From assembly GCA_900314825.1 (NCBI GenBank), contig OMWS01000003.1, forward strand, positions 23,420 to 87,419: a stretch of 64,000 nucleotides of DNA, written 5' to 3'. Shown piece after piece: positions 8,788-18,116 of the stretch. The stretch comes from an uncultured Veillonellaceae bacterium (GTDB lineage: Bacteria; Bacillota; Negativicutes; Selenomonadales; Selenomonadaceae). A program made the position numbers and the translations under genes. The notes beneath the pieces were generated by a model that was not told where the DNA came from, did not search any database, and was given only the letters and a program-made list of their open reading frames with translations. Every line of letters starts with the position of its first letter. Positions within the stretch are counted from its first letter, which is position 1.

Positions 8788-9314
8788 AGCGGTCATACTT
8801 TTACGATGACCTCGGCATCGCGACCGTCCTCCTGAGCCACGGCCTCGGCATCCGCACGATGATGGATGTCTTGGGGCGCATCTATGAAACGGATCGGCTG
8901 TTGCTCGAACCAGAGTACAAGAATGACAAGAGGGCATTCTTTTCTGCCGTGCTGTATTGGACAGATTACCTCGTGGACAAAGTGCAGTTCGACCGCGAAT
9001 TTCCAGCTGTCCGAAAAGATTTGGAACACGTTGGGGCGTCCTCCAATCAAGTCTGGCAAGACGACTATGATGTCGAACTCTTCTTCTTGAACGTGCGCCT
9101 GCGCATCTTGTATCTCGATGCGCAAGACTTCGTCCGCATCAAGCTGCGGACGCTCCTCGCGCGCTACGGCTACCGCCGCCGCAGCCCGCAGCTGATGGAT
9201 CACCTGCAGGTCTGCATGGAAGCGTACCAAATCCAGCCGTACCTCAAAGGCGGGATACCGTGCGACTTGAGGAATATTCGCTTGGATGACATGATTTCGT
9301 TTCGTGTGAGATAG
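8784..9314 (+). CDS. Hypothetical partner of the helicase-HNH protein
   Basis: A 176-residue protein of unknown family. It is largely helical, with charged segments and no signal peptide or membrane helix. The start at 8784 is chosen because it forms an ATGA overlap with the helicase stop; an in-frame ATG 24 bases earlier has no benefit. Notable stretches are FFSAVLYWTDYLVDKVQFDREF (about residues 48-69), split here by function rather than known motif, and RIKLRTLLARYGYRRR (about 121-136). Coupling implies stoichiometric or functional dependence on the helicase. No function is assigned. Confidence 0.75.
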   Translation: MKRSYFYDDLGIATVLLSHGLGIRTMMDVLGRIYETDRLLLEPEYKNDKRAFFSAVLYWTDYLVDKVQFDREFPAVRKDLEHVGASSNQVWQDDYDVELFFLNVRLRILYLDAQDFVRIKLRTLLARYGYRRRSPQLMDHLQVCMEAYQIQPYLKGGIPCDLRNIRLDDMISFRVR

Positions 9315-9353
9315 AACGTGCAGGCAAAAGTACGGCATGAAACGATGAAAACG

Positions 9354-9391
9354 AAAAGATCCTGCTCACAGGTTCGTGAGCAGGATCTTTT
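9354..9391. terminator. Bidirectional intrinsic terminator, copy 1 of a duplicated hairpin
   Basis: A 16-bp perfect stem (9354-9369 with 9376-9391), loop AGGTTC, flanked by A and T runs. It sits between the convergent 176-residue ORF and the toxin gene. Its 28-base core recurs unchanged at 9991-10020. Confidence 0.88.
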
Positions 9392-9731
9392 ACGCATTAT
9401 CATCCGTTGGTAGCGATTGCAAAAAGTCCAGCTGGTCGCGGCGTGCGTACACGACAGCGATTACTTGGACAATCTTGCGATCTTCGTCAATCCAGAAATA
9501 AACATAAAAATTGTGTACGACCATGCGGCGCACGCCTTCGGAACGCCACGGTTCTTCGTCTGTGCGGCGAATGCGCTCCGGCATCGTGGAGAGGCTGCCG
9601 ATGGCACCGCGCAAAGCATCAATCGTGTCGATGGCAGCCTGCGGAGCCAGAAGAACATCTTGGATGTAGTTGCTGATGCCGATTAGATGTTTCTGCGCTT
9701 GCTTGGTGATTTTCACGCGATACGTCTGCAT
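9390..9731 (-). CDS. RelE/ParE-family toxin
   Basis: A 113-residue protein with the RelE/ParE layout. It begins YRVKITKQAQKHLIGISNYI, the usual first strand and helix, continues through a helical middle, and ends with MVVHNFYVYFWIDEDRKIVQVIAVVYARRD, the beta sheet whose final basic/aromatic residues form the active region. Family members either cut mRNA on the ribosome or poison gyrase; the sequence alone does not decide. The start overlaps the stop of the upstream antitoxin (TGATG), the typical antitoxin-first operon. The 3' end abuts a strong terminator. Confidence 0.88.
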   Translation of the reverse strand: MQTYRVKITKQAQKHLIGISNYIQDVLLAPQAAIDTIDALRGAIGSLSTMPERIRRTDEEPWRSEGVRRMVVHNFYVYFWIDEDRKIVQVIAVVYARRDQLDFLQSLPTDDNA

Positions 9732-9907
9732 CAGGCTCTCCTTCGCATGGCGTCATCGATGAAACACAACCTCTGTGCCAATTGATCAAAGAAAGCATCT
9801 GCATCCGTCGAATCATCGGCTTTTGCTTGTGCGAGACCCGTTTGCATCATCTGATGGAACGCTTCGTCTGTCATTGTATCTCTTGTCAATAGTTCTGTAG
9901 ATTCCAT
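9731..9907 (-). CDS. Antitoxin of the RelE/ParE-type pair
   Basis: A 58-residue acidic protein (MESTELLTRDTMTDEAFHQM at the N-terminus) immediately upstream of the toxin, with stop and start overlapping by one base. I place the start at 9907, not at the earlier in-frame ATG, because AAGGAGG lies eight bases before it on the minus strand. It has no obvious ribbon-helix-helix or HTH DNA-binding segment. The C-terminal half, rich in Asp/Glu and Phe (ADAFFDQLAQRLCFIDDAMR), probably wraps the toxin. Autoregulation is therefore uncertain. Confidence 0.75.
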   Translation of the reverse strand: MESTELLTRDTMTDEAFHQMMQTGLAQAKADDSTDADAFFDQLAQRLCFIDDAMRRRA

Positions 9908-9986
9908 GTTAGATGCCTCCTTTTCCTTGGAGAGAGGGTGGTTTTTTCTTGCTTCCATTATATGCGTTCGCAAGACATCCTGCAAC

Positions 9987-10023
9987 AAAAAATCCTGCTC
10001 ACAGGTTCGTGAGCAGGATTTTT
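9987..10023 (-). terminator. Intrinsic terminator, copy 2 of a duplicated hairpin
   Basis: A perfect stem of 15-16 bp with loop AGGTTC and flanking A/T runs; the core matches the hairpin at 9354-9391. The stop codon of the XRE gene (9999) lies inside the stem, so the last codons of that gene form one arm. Confidence 0.85.
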
Positions 10024-10328
10024 AGTGCGATTTTTTTGTCGGGTGGCAGGTCGTGGACGAGCTTTGCAAGATGCTCGTCGATTTCTTCGGACTCGTCTTT
10101 CCATCGCTTTCCCGAGATCGAGCCGGTCTCCGAGATCTGTTCGAGGTCTTCGATGCGGATGGAGAGGGCGTTGCAGATTTTGAGCACATTGTCCATGGCG
10201 GCGCCGCCGATGGAACCATTCAAAATGGAAAGCAGCGTCGTGTACGGCATGGAGATTTGTTGCGCGAATGCCTTGAGCGTGTATCCATGGGACTTGATGA
10301 GCGATTTGATGTAGTCTTCGCGTGTCAC
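9999..10328 (-). CDS. XRE-family helix-turn-helix regulator
   Basis: A 109-residue protein with an N-terminal Cro/C1-type HTH: YTLKAFAQQISMPYTTLLSILNG (about residues 16-38, key residues Ala-Gln at the turn and Thr-Thr-Leu in the recognition helix), then DNVLKICNALSIRIEDL, the usual fourth and fifth helices. The acidic C-terminal 45 residues are probably for dimerisation. The start is GTG at 10328, with AAGGAGG upstream. It lies behind the toxin-antitoxin pair on the same strand but is separated from it by a terminator, so it has its own transcript. Target genes are unknown; the helicase operon is one candidate. Confidence 0.85.
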   Translation of the reverse strand: MTREDYIKSLIKSHGYTLKAFAQQISMPYTTLLSILNGSIGGAAMDNVLKICNALSIRIEDLEQISETGSISGKRWKDESEEIDEHLAKLVHDLPPDKKIALKILLTNL

Positions 10329-10468
10329 CTTCGTCCCTCCTTTGCTGGTCTGGCTTTGCAGGGCGTGCGACGATGGTACTATGAGTTCGAATCCACTCGA
10401 AAATCATAAAATTTCGTGTCGCGAGATTTCGTGCTCCCTGACAAAACGAGAATGATATTTCGAATTTC

Positions 10469-10497
10469 ATTATACACACCATTTCACGGGAATGCAA
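10469..10497 (-). promoter_or_regulatory. Sigma-A-type promoter for the XRE regulator
   Basis: On the minus strand, TTGCAT, a 17-base spacer and a perfect TATAAT. This gives a leader of about 130 bases before the GTG start. The rest of 10329-10861 holds only promoter-like AT-rich DNA and no credible gene. Confidence 0.7.
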
Positions 10498-10689
10498 TGA
10501 AAAATCGTTGACAAACACAAGAAAATTTGTCTGCAATAATAGAAAACATGGAAAAAGAAGTTGGTTAACAGAATTACAGTGATGGAGTTTCGTTTTGCAG
10601 AAAGGATATTTCATATAGAGAAAACAGCGCAAGTTTTCTGACAAAATCTTTGAACACGAAAAATCATGATTAAAAAATCAAATTTCGTA

Positions 10690-10718
10690 TTGACGGAGCG
10701 TTTCATATCGTGTATCAT
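10690..10718 (+). promoter_or_regulatory. Sigma-A-type promoter of the glp operon
   Basis: TTGACG and TATCAT are separated by 17 bases, 143 bases before glpA. A second, poorer candidate (TTGACA at 10508 with TGCAAT 18 bases later) lies further upstream. The leader between 10725 and 10861 shows no clear terminator hairpin. Confidence 0.65.
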
Positions 10719-10861
10719 AGTCCATGTAAACGAAATAACGTTCTGGAAATCCCGTGAAAAAGAAAACGCGATTTGCAATCATAAGTATTCATCGAATTAC
10801 ACGAATCGACAGACGATTTCAGACATCATAGAGAACAGGACGGGAAAAGGGGAGTTTCACG

Positions 10862-12499
10862 ATGGAAAAAGCAACAGTCGTTGTCATCGGCGGCGGCGCG
10901 ACGGGCGTTGGCATCCTGCGCGACCTCGCGATGCGTGGCGTGGATGTCATGCTCGTCGAGAAGTGCGACCTCATCAACGGCGCCAGCTCGCGTTACCATG
11001 GCCTGCTGCACAGCGGCGGACGCTACGCCGTGAAAGATCAGGAAGCCGCGAAGGAGTGTATTGAAGAAAATACGATCCTCCGCAAGATCGGCAAGAGCTG
11101 CGTCGAGGCATCAGGCGGCATGTTCGTCCGCCTCGACAGCGATGACCCGGACTATGAGCAGGCCTGGGTCGAGGGCTGCAAGGTCAGCGGCATCGAGGCG
11201 AAGCACATCGACCTCGACGAGGCGTTCCGCCTGGAGCCGCGCCTGTCGAAACACGTCGTCTCCGCGTACCTCGTGCCAGACGCTGCGATCGACGGCTTCC
11301 GCATGAGCTGGCAGAATGTCGACAGCGCGAAGCGCTACGGCGGCCGCCTGAAGACGTACACGGAAGTCATCGGCATCCTCAAGGATGGCGACGAAGTTCA
11401 CGGCATCAAAGTTCGCGACGCGTTCACAGGCGAGGAATACGAGATCGGCTGCGATATCCTCATCAATGCCGGCGGCGGCTGGGCAGGCAAGATTGCTGAG
11501 ATGGCCGGCCTCGAAGTCGGCGTCCAGCCGGACAAGGGCACGCTCCTCGCGTTCAACCAGCGCATCGCGAACCACGTCGTCAACCGCCTGCACAAATCGT
11601 CGGACGGCGACATTTTCGTGCCGCATGGCTCCATCACGATCCTCGGCACGACGTCGATGAGCATCCCCGATGCGGAAGACACGAGCACGTCGCGCGAAGA
11701 AGTTGAAAAGCTCTTGTCCATCGGCGAGCAGACGTTCGAGCATCTGCGCGATTACCGCTTGCTCCGTTGCTTCGCCGGCTCGCGTCCGCTCTACATCCCG
11801 CCCGGAGGCGTCAAAGGTCGCGGCGCGTCGCGCGGATTCGCGATTGTCGATCACGCGGAGCAGGACGGCCTCAAAGGTATGCTGACCATCGTCGGCGGCA
11901 AGTTCACGACGTACCGCCTCATGGCGGAGCGCATGGCTGACAAGGTCTGCGAGAAGCTCGGCAATCACGAGAAATGCCGCACGGCGGAAGAGCCGCTCGT
12001 GCCGCAAGTGTCTGAACAAGAGAAAGAGCAAGCCCGCAAATACTTCCCGTCCTACGGCACGAACCTCGCGGCGACGCGTCTCGGCCCCGAGCGCTTCGCG
12101 CGCGTCGTCGACGTGCTGAAGCGTGAGCCGGAGAAGCGCGAGGTCGTCTGCGAATGCGAGAACGTCACGCGCGCCGAGGTCGAAGAAATCGCCCGCGAGC
12201 TTTCGAGCTACAAGATCAACGATGTCCGCCGTCGCACGCGCCTCGGCATGGGCACGTGCCAGGCAAACTTCTGCGCGCTCCGCAGCGCGTCCGTCTTCGC
12301 GAAGTGCGGCCGCGCCGACATCGCAAAGAACTCGCTCGAGCAGATGCGCGAGTTCCTGCAAGGCCGCTGGAAGGGCATCCGCCCCGTGCTGATGGGCCGG
12401 ACGCTCCGCGAGGCAGAAATGACGCGCGGCCTGTACGAACTGAATTTCAACGTCACGGGCGATTTGAAGTTTGAGGAAAAGGAAGGAGCAGCGAAATGA
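10862..12499 (+). CDS. glpA: Anaerobic glycerol-3-phosphate dehydrogenase subunit A
   Basis: A 545-residue flavoprotein, close to the 542 residues of the E. coli subunit. The N-terminal VVVIGGGATGVGILRDLAMR is the FAD dinucleotide fold. The central DAO domain includes LLHSGGRYAV and VGGKFTTYRLMAERMADKV. The C-terminal domain carries four cysteines in VCECENVT and GMGTCQANFC, the BFD-like [2Fe-2S] site of GlpA. It oxidises glycerol-3-phosphate to dihydroxyacetone phosphate and passes electrons through GlpB and GlpC to the quinone pool. It is the first gene of the operon, with GGGGAG before the ATG, and overlaps glpB by four bases. Confidence 0.96.
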   Translation: MEKATVVVIGGGATGVGILRDLAMRGVDVMLVEKCDLINGASSRYHGLLHSGGRYAVKDQEAAKECIEENTILRKIGKSCVEASGGMFVRLDSDDPDYEQAWVEGCKVSGIEAKHIDLDEAFRLEPRLSKHVVSAYLVPDAAIDGFRMSWQNVDSAKRYGGRLKTYTEVIGILKDGDEVHGIKVRDAFTGEEYEIGCDILINAGGGWAGKIAEMAGLEVGVQPDKGTLLAFNQRIANHVVNRLHKSSDGDIFVPHGSITILGTTSMSIPDAEDTSTSREEVEKLLSIGEQTFEHLRDYRLLRCFAGSRPLYIPPGGVKGRGASRGFAIVDHAEQDGLKGMLTIVGGKFTTYRLMAERMADKVCEKLGNHEKCRTAEEPLVPQVSEQEKEQARKYFPSYGTNLAATRLGPERFARVVDVLKREPEKREVVCECENVTRAEVEEIARELSSYKINDVRRRTRLGMGTCQANFCALRSASVFAKCGRADIAKNSLEQMREFLQGRWKGIRPVLMGRTLREAEMTRGLYELNFNVTGDLKFEEKEGAAK

Positions 12500-13743
12500 T
12501 TCGTTCAGATGTTGTCGTCATCGGCGGCGGTTTCGCAGGCCTCACGGCAGCGCTCGCAGCCGCAAAACGCGGCCAGAGCGTCACGCTCCTGACGTATGGC
12601 GAAGGCACGCTGCCGCTCAACAGCGGCGTGATCGACGTGCTCGGCTATGACGAAAACCATAAATTCGTAGAGAATCCGCTGGCAGCCATCGAAAACCTGC
12701 CGAAAGATCATCCTTATAAAAAAATCGGCACGAAAGCGCTGAAAGAAGCCGTCGATTTCTTCTGCGGCGTGGCGCGCAAGAACCACATCCCGTATCATGG
12801 TTCGCTCGACCGTCAGATGCTCGTGCCAACGGCCATCGGCACGCTGAAGCCGACCTGCCTGACGCCGCATTCGCTGTCAGGGTCGGAAGTCCTGCCGGGC
12901 AAGCACAAGATCATTGTCGTCGGCATCAAGGGGCTCAAGGACTTCTACGGCGACATCATGGTCGAGAACCTGAAAAAAGCGCTCGGTGCAGACAAAGAAT
13001 ACCAGGTCGTCGAAGTCGATACGGGCCTCACGGGCGGCCGCGACATCACGACACAGGATGTCGCGCGCTGGATGGATACGGATGCTGGCACGAGCTCGTT
13101 CACGAAACAACTGAAATCGTATGGCGGTGCGACGGACGTGCTCTTCATCGTCCCGCAGGTGCTCGGCACGAAAGGCCATGCCTGCTACCAGACGATTGCG
13201 AGCCGCCTCGGCGCGGACGTCCTCGAGACGACGTGCCTGCCGCCTTCCGTCAATGGCTTGCGCCTCCAGCACGTGCTGATCGACAGCCTGCGCGAGTGCA
13301 ATGTGGACATCGTTGAAAATACGGAAGTCATCGGCTGCGAAAAGAAGGACAAGCAGGTGACCGCCGTCATCGCGAAAGCCGCGTCGAACGAACGCAAATA
13401 CTACGCGAAGAAATTCATCCTCGCAACGGGCGGCTTCTACAGCGGCGGCCTCACGATGCGCGATTTCGAGCAGCCGAAAGAGCCGATCTTCGATCTGCCA
13501 GTGTTCTTCGTCAAAGGCGAGGACAACTGGACGAACAAAGAACTCTTCAGCGACGCGCCGCAAGGCTTTGCGAAGACGGGCATCCTCACAGACGAAAGCC
13601 TGCGCCCCGTCGATGAGAGCGGCACGGTCGTCCTCGAAAATGTCCACGTCGTCGGACGCAACCTCGGCGGCTATGATTTCTGCTTTGAGCACTCCGGCAA
13701 CGGCGTTGCCCTGGCATCGGCTTACAAAGCCGCGATGGTGTGA
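12496..13743 (+). CDS. glpB: Anaerobic glycerol-3-phosphate dehydrogenase subunit B
   Basis: A 415-residue FAD/FMN-dependent subunit. The N-terminal VVVIGGGFAGLTAALAAAKR is a dinucleotide-binding motif, and FILATGGFYSGGL (about residues 308-320) is the second FAD contact typical of the family. The C-terminal NVHVVGRNLGGYDFCFEHSGNGVALASAYKAA completes the cofactor site, quoted here only as a landmark block near residues 378-413. It forms the soluble catalytic part with GlpA. It overlaps glpA by four bases and is followed 14 bases later by glpC. Confidence 0.95.
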   Translation: MIRSDVVVIGGGFAGLTAALAAAKRGQSVTLLTYGEGTLPLNSGVIDVLGYDENHKFVENPLAAIENLPKDHPYKKIGTKALKEAVDFFCGVARKNHIPYHGSLDRQMLVPTAIGTLKPTCLTPHSLSGSEVLPGKHKIIVVGIKGLKDFYGDIMVENLKKALGADKEYQVVEVDTGLTGGRDITTQDVARWMDTDAGTSSFTKQLKSYGGATDVLFIVPQVLGTKGHACYQTIASRLGADVLETTCLPPSVNGLRLQHVLIDSLRECNVDIVENTEVIGCEKKDKQVTAVIAKAASNERKYYAKKFILATGGFYSGGLTMRDFEQPKEPIFDLPVFFVKGEDNWTNKELFSDAPQGFAKTGILTDESLRPVDESGTVVLENVHVVGRNLGGYDFCFEHSGNGVALASAYKAAMV

Positions 13744-13757
13744 GAGAGGGGAGTACG

Positions 13758-14984
13758 ATGAGCGATAAGAAAATGCTGGAAGAAGAGGAACGCGCCATTT
13801 ACACGGGCGACCACTGCCTCTCCTGCACCTCGTGCATGTCGAACTGCCCCGTCATGGCGGCCACGAAAGAATATCGCGGGCCGAAACTCGTAGCGCCGGC
13901 GCATGGCCGCATGCACTTTGCTGAAGATGATACGGAGCTCTCGCTCGACTTTTGCTCGAACTGCAAGACGTGCGATCGTGCCTGCCCGTCCGGCGTCGCT
14001 GTTTCGACGCTGAATATGCTGCAGCGCGGCGAGTACTACCGCCACCATCCGCATACGCAGCGCGACGATATGCTCGCCCATGCGGAAAAGACAGCGAAGC
14101 TCGTGACGTCCCTGCCGCTCGGCACGACGTTCGCGAACCTCGGCATGACGATCGGCAAGGCCATCGGCATGTTCAGCTCCATGGGCATCGCCGGCGAGCG
14201 CGAAATGCCGAAATACGCATCCTCGACGTTTGCACAGGAATTCAAAAAGATCAACCAGCCGAAATCCGACAAAAAAGTCGTGTTTTATCCCGGCTGCTCC
14301 ATCAATTACAATGAGCCGCACATCGGCGTCGCGTTCGTGAAAGTCATGAACAAGAACGGCTACGAAGTGCTGCTCGACGAGAAGTTCAACTGCTGCGGCT
14401 CGCCGCTCGTCGTCACGGGCTACCTCGACGAAGCGCACGAGCACGCGGAGAACAACACGGAGCGTATCCTCTACTGGAAACAGCAGGGCATCCCCGTCGT
14501 CGTCTGCTGCACAAGCTGCTCGCTCATGCTCCGCAAGGAATATGAAGAGCTCTTCGGCGAAGCGGCGATGAAGGAAGCGGGCGAGAACGTCTACGATGCG
14601 TTCGAGTTCCTCGAAATGCTCGATGCGGAAGGCAAGTTCAACACGAATTTCAACGCCGTCAACGAGCGCTTCATGTACCATGTCCCGTGCCATCTGAAGA
14701 CGCAGGGCATCGGCACGCCGGCCGTCTCGATCTTCCGTCATCTGCCGGGCGCGAAAGTGGAGCTGGCGGATGCCGGCTGCTGCGGCATCAGCGGCAACTA
14801 CGGCTTCAAGAAGGAAAAATACGAGATTTCCATGAAGATCGGCGAAAAGCTCTTCACGCGCATCAAGGCGGCAGCGCCGGACGACGTGATCTGCGACTGC
14901 CCAACCTGCCGCATGCAGATCGCCCACGGCACGCCGAAGAAGCCCGTGCATCCCATCGAGGTTTTGGCGAAAGCTTACAAATAA
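13758..14984 (+). CDS. glpC: Anaerobic glycerol-3-phosphate dehydrogenase subunit C
   Basis: A 408-residue iron-sulfur subunit. Two 4Fe-4S ferredoxin motifs, CLSCTSCMSNCP and CSNCKTCDRACP, lie in the first 85 residues. Two CCG domains follow, with YPGCS/FNCCGSP and VPCH/AGCCGISGNYG blocks. It anchors GlpAB to the membrane side and relays electrons to quinone. The start at 13758 is preferred over an in-frame GTG at 13740 because GAGAGGGGAG lies at the right distance. It is the third gene of the operon; 42 bases separate it from the PTS IIB gene. Confidence 0.95.
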   Translation: MSDKKMLEEEERAIYTGDHCLSCTSCMSNCPVMAATKEYRGPKLVAPAHGRMHFAEDDTELSLDFCSNCKTCDRACPSGVAVSTLNMLQRGEYYRHHPHTQRDDMLAHAEKTAKLVTSLPLGTTFANLGMTIGKAIGMFSSMGIAGEREMPKYASSTFAQEFKKINQPKSDKKVVFYPGCSINYNEPHIGVAFVKVMNKNGYEVLLDEKFNCCGSPLVVTGYLDEAHEHAENNTERILYWKQQGIPVVVCCTSCSLMLRKEYEELFGEAAMKEAGENVYDAFEFLEMLDAEGKFNTNFNAVNERFMYHVPCHLKTQGIGTPAVSIFRHLPGAKVELADAGCCGISGNYGFKKEKYEISMKIGEKLFTRIKAAAPDDVICDCPTCRMQIAHGTPKKPVHPIEVLAKAYK

Positions 14985-15026
14985 ACCTACAAGCATCATC
15001 ATTTCACAGAGAAAGGGGGTGCTACG

Positions 15027-15347
15027 ATGGAAGAAAAAAAGGTGCGGAGGATCGTCCTCCTCTGCTCCGCCGGTGTTTCCACGAATCTCTTGGTGCGCAA
15101 GATGGAAGCAGAAGCTGCCCGGCTCGGCTATCCGTGCTCGGTGAGCTTCTACCCCGTCAATGAAGTGCGTGAGGCGGCGAATTTCGCTGATGTCATGCTC
15201 CTCGCGCCGCAGGCGGCGTCGAACTTGCCGGAGATTCAGGTCAAGTACCCGAATGTGAAGTCGGCGGTCATCCCGAAAGATCTCTATGCGACGATTGACG
15301 CGGACAAGATCCTCGACCTCGCGCAGAAGATTTCGGGCGACTACTGA
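15027..15347 (+). CDS. PTS lactose/cellobiose-family IIB protein (orphan)
   Basis: A 106-residue IIB of the cellobiose (ChbB/CelA) type. The phosphocysteine loop is VLLCSAGVSTNLLVRKM with Cys13. DVMLLAPQAASNLPEI and the conserved VKSAVIPKDLYATID follow. Normally such a protein takes phosphate from IIA and gives it to a sugar entering through IIC. No IIA or IIC of this family is in the window. It sits between glpC and glpK with a good AGGGGG ribosome site, so it is co-transcribed with the glycerol genes. It may link PTS state to glycerol use, or serve a IIC encoded elsewhere; both are inferences. Confidence 0.88.
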   Translation: MEEKKVRRIVLLCSAGVSTNLLVRKMEAEAARLGYPCSVSFYPVNEVREAANFADVMLLAPQAASNLPEIQVKYPNVKSAVIPKDLYATIDADKILDLAQKISGDY

Positions 15348-15388
15348 TCACCGCATCAAACGTTTCCACAATCTCACAGGGGTTTTTA

Positions 15389-15424
15389 CGGAATCCAGAG
15401 GTGGGGGCCTCGGTAAAGATTCCG
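15389..15424 (+). other. Hairpin in the glpK leader
   Basis: CGGAATC (15389-15395) pairs with GATTCCG (15418-15424), and GAGG/CCTC pair inside it. No T run follows, so it is not a terminator by itself. It resembles the stem in the leader of the second glpK-like gene (CAGAATCC/GGATTCTG). Confidence 0.45.
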
Positions 15425-15454
15425 AAGAAACATATTTCACACTACACACAGTAG

Positions 15455-16978
<1,524 letters not shown>

Positions 16979-17018
16979 TTCCTCCCGCATAGACACAGCT
17001 TTTCACAAACATGTCAGG

Positions 17019-17057
17019 AACAATCGCTCGGCCGCAAGGTCGGCCGGGCCGGTTGTT
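17019..17057 (+). terminator. Intercistronic hairpin between glpK and glpF
   Basis: AACAATC pairs with GGTTGTT, and CGGCC/GGTCG close a GCAA tetraloop inside. Only a short T stretch follows, so it is either a weak terminator or an mRNA-stability structure. Confidence 0.4.
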
Positions 17058-17128
17058 TCAGATATCATACGTTACGTTCCTATTTAGCGTTCTAAGTTTT
17101 TGTATGAATTCCGAAGGAGGAAATTCAA

Positions 17129-17890
17129 ATGGTCAACGGTACCGAAAACCTGCTGGGCGAGTTCGTCGGCACGATGGTGCTGCTCGTCTTCGGCTGCGGC
17201 GTCTGCGCAAACCTGACGCTGGAAAAATCGAAAGGCCAGGGTTCTGGCTGGGTCAACATTGCCATCGGATGGGGTTTCGCCGTCACGCTCGGCGTCTTCA
17301 CGGCGACGACGCTCGGCGCTCCGCAGGGCGACCTGAATCCGTCCGTCACGTTCGCGAAGATGCTCGTCGGCATCTACACGTTCCCGCAGTTCCTCATGAC
17401 GTCCGTCGTGCAGATCCTCGGCGGCATCGTCGGCGCAGCCATCGTCTGGCTGGCCTATCTCCCGCATTGGGAAGTCACGAAAGATCCGGCAGCGAAGCTC
17501 GGCATCTTCTGCACGGCTCCGGCCATCCGCAAGATGGGCCCGGCGTTCCTCTGCGAGTTCATCGCTACGTTCTTCCTCGTGTTCGTCATCTGGATGATCT
17601 TCTCCTCGAAGTTCGCATATGGCTTCCCGGGCCTCAACGGTGCTGCTGACGGCCTTGGCCCGTACATCGTCGGTGTCCTCATCTGGGCGCTCGGCCTTTC
17701 GCTCGGCGGCCCGACGGGTTATGCTATGAACCCCGCCCGTGACCTCGGTCCTCGTATCGCGCATGCGATCCTCCCGATCGCTGGCAAAGGCGGCTCCGAC
17801 TGGGAGTACGCTTGGGTTCCTATCCTTGCTCCGCTCTGCGGCGCAGGCTTTGCGTATGTCGTCGCCTCGGCGCTCGGCGCATTCGCGTAA
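17129..17890 (+). CDS. glpF: Glycerol facilitator (aquaglyceroporin)
   Basis: A 253-residue MIP-family channel with six membrane helices. The second pore loop is canonical, MNPARDLGPR, and its Arg and the following Asp mark glycerol-permeable members. The first loop reads DLNPSVTFAK, so the usual NPA has become NPS. It lets glycerol diffuse in, to be trapped by GlpK. AAGGAGG lies just before the ATG. It is the last gene of the glp operon, followed by a strong terminator at 18022. The Asn-Pro pair is intact, so the channel is probably functional. Confidence 0.93.
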   Translation: MVNGTENLLGEFVGTMVLLVFGCGVCANLTLEKSKGQGSGWVNIAIGWGFAVTLGVFTATTLGAPQGDLNPSVTFAKMLVGIYTFPQFLMTSVVQILGGIVGAAIVWLAYLPHWEVTKDPAAKLGIFCTAPAIRKMGPAFLCEFIATFFLVFVIWMIFSSKFAYGFPGLNGAADGLGPYIVGVLIWALGLSLGGPTGYAMNPARDLGPRIAHAILPIAGKGGSDWEYAWVPILAPLCGAGFAYVVASALGAFA

Positions 17891-18021
17891 TCTCTTGTTA
17901 GCTTGACTCTCTTGGGTCTGCTATAGTTTCCATTCTCCTGAGGATGCTCGTTCGCTGAGCATTCTCAAGGCTTGATTACCCCTCTTTTATCCCTTGTTGT
18001 TTTGAGGTAGAACATTCCTCC

Positions 18022-18058
18022 GGGCGTTCCGATTGTTATCGGAACGCCCTATTTTTTT
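18022..18058 (+). terminator. Intrinsic terminator of the glp operon
   Basis: A 12-bp perfect stem, GGGCGTTCCGAT/ATCGGAACGCCC, with TGTT loop and a seven-base T run. A second hairpin without a T run (17939-17967) precedes it. Confidence 0.9.
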
Positions 18059-18065
18059 GTTTTCT

Positions 18066-18094
18066 TTGAAAGTGAGTTCTATTCATGCTATAAT
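18066..18094 (+). promoter_or_regulatory. Strong promoter of the second glpK-like gene
   Basis: TTGAAA, a 17-base spacer and a perfect TATAAT with TG just upstream (extended -10). Transcription should start near 18101, too close to the ATG at 18110 for that codon to have a ribosome site. Confidence 0.8.
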
Positions 18095-18116
18095 ACGTAG
18101 AGTTATGGGATGCATA

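Noticed and set aside
10666..11064. A 132-codon plus-strand frame in the glpA leader
   Set aside because: It overlaps glpA in another frame, and its first part is AT-rich promoter DNA with no ribosome site.
11111..12361. A 416-codon minus-strand frame opposite glpA
   Set aside because: It is antisense to a well-supported gene and has no motif or context. The same holds for the long minus frames opposite glpK (15437-16996), flgK (35337-37118) and ilvB (27097-28662).
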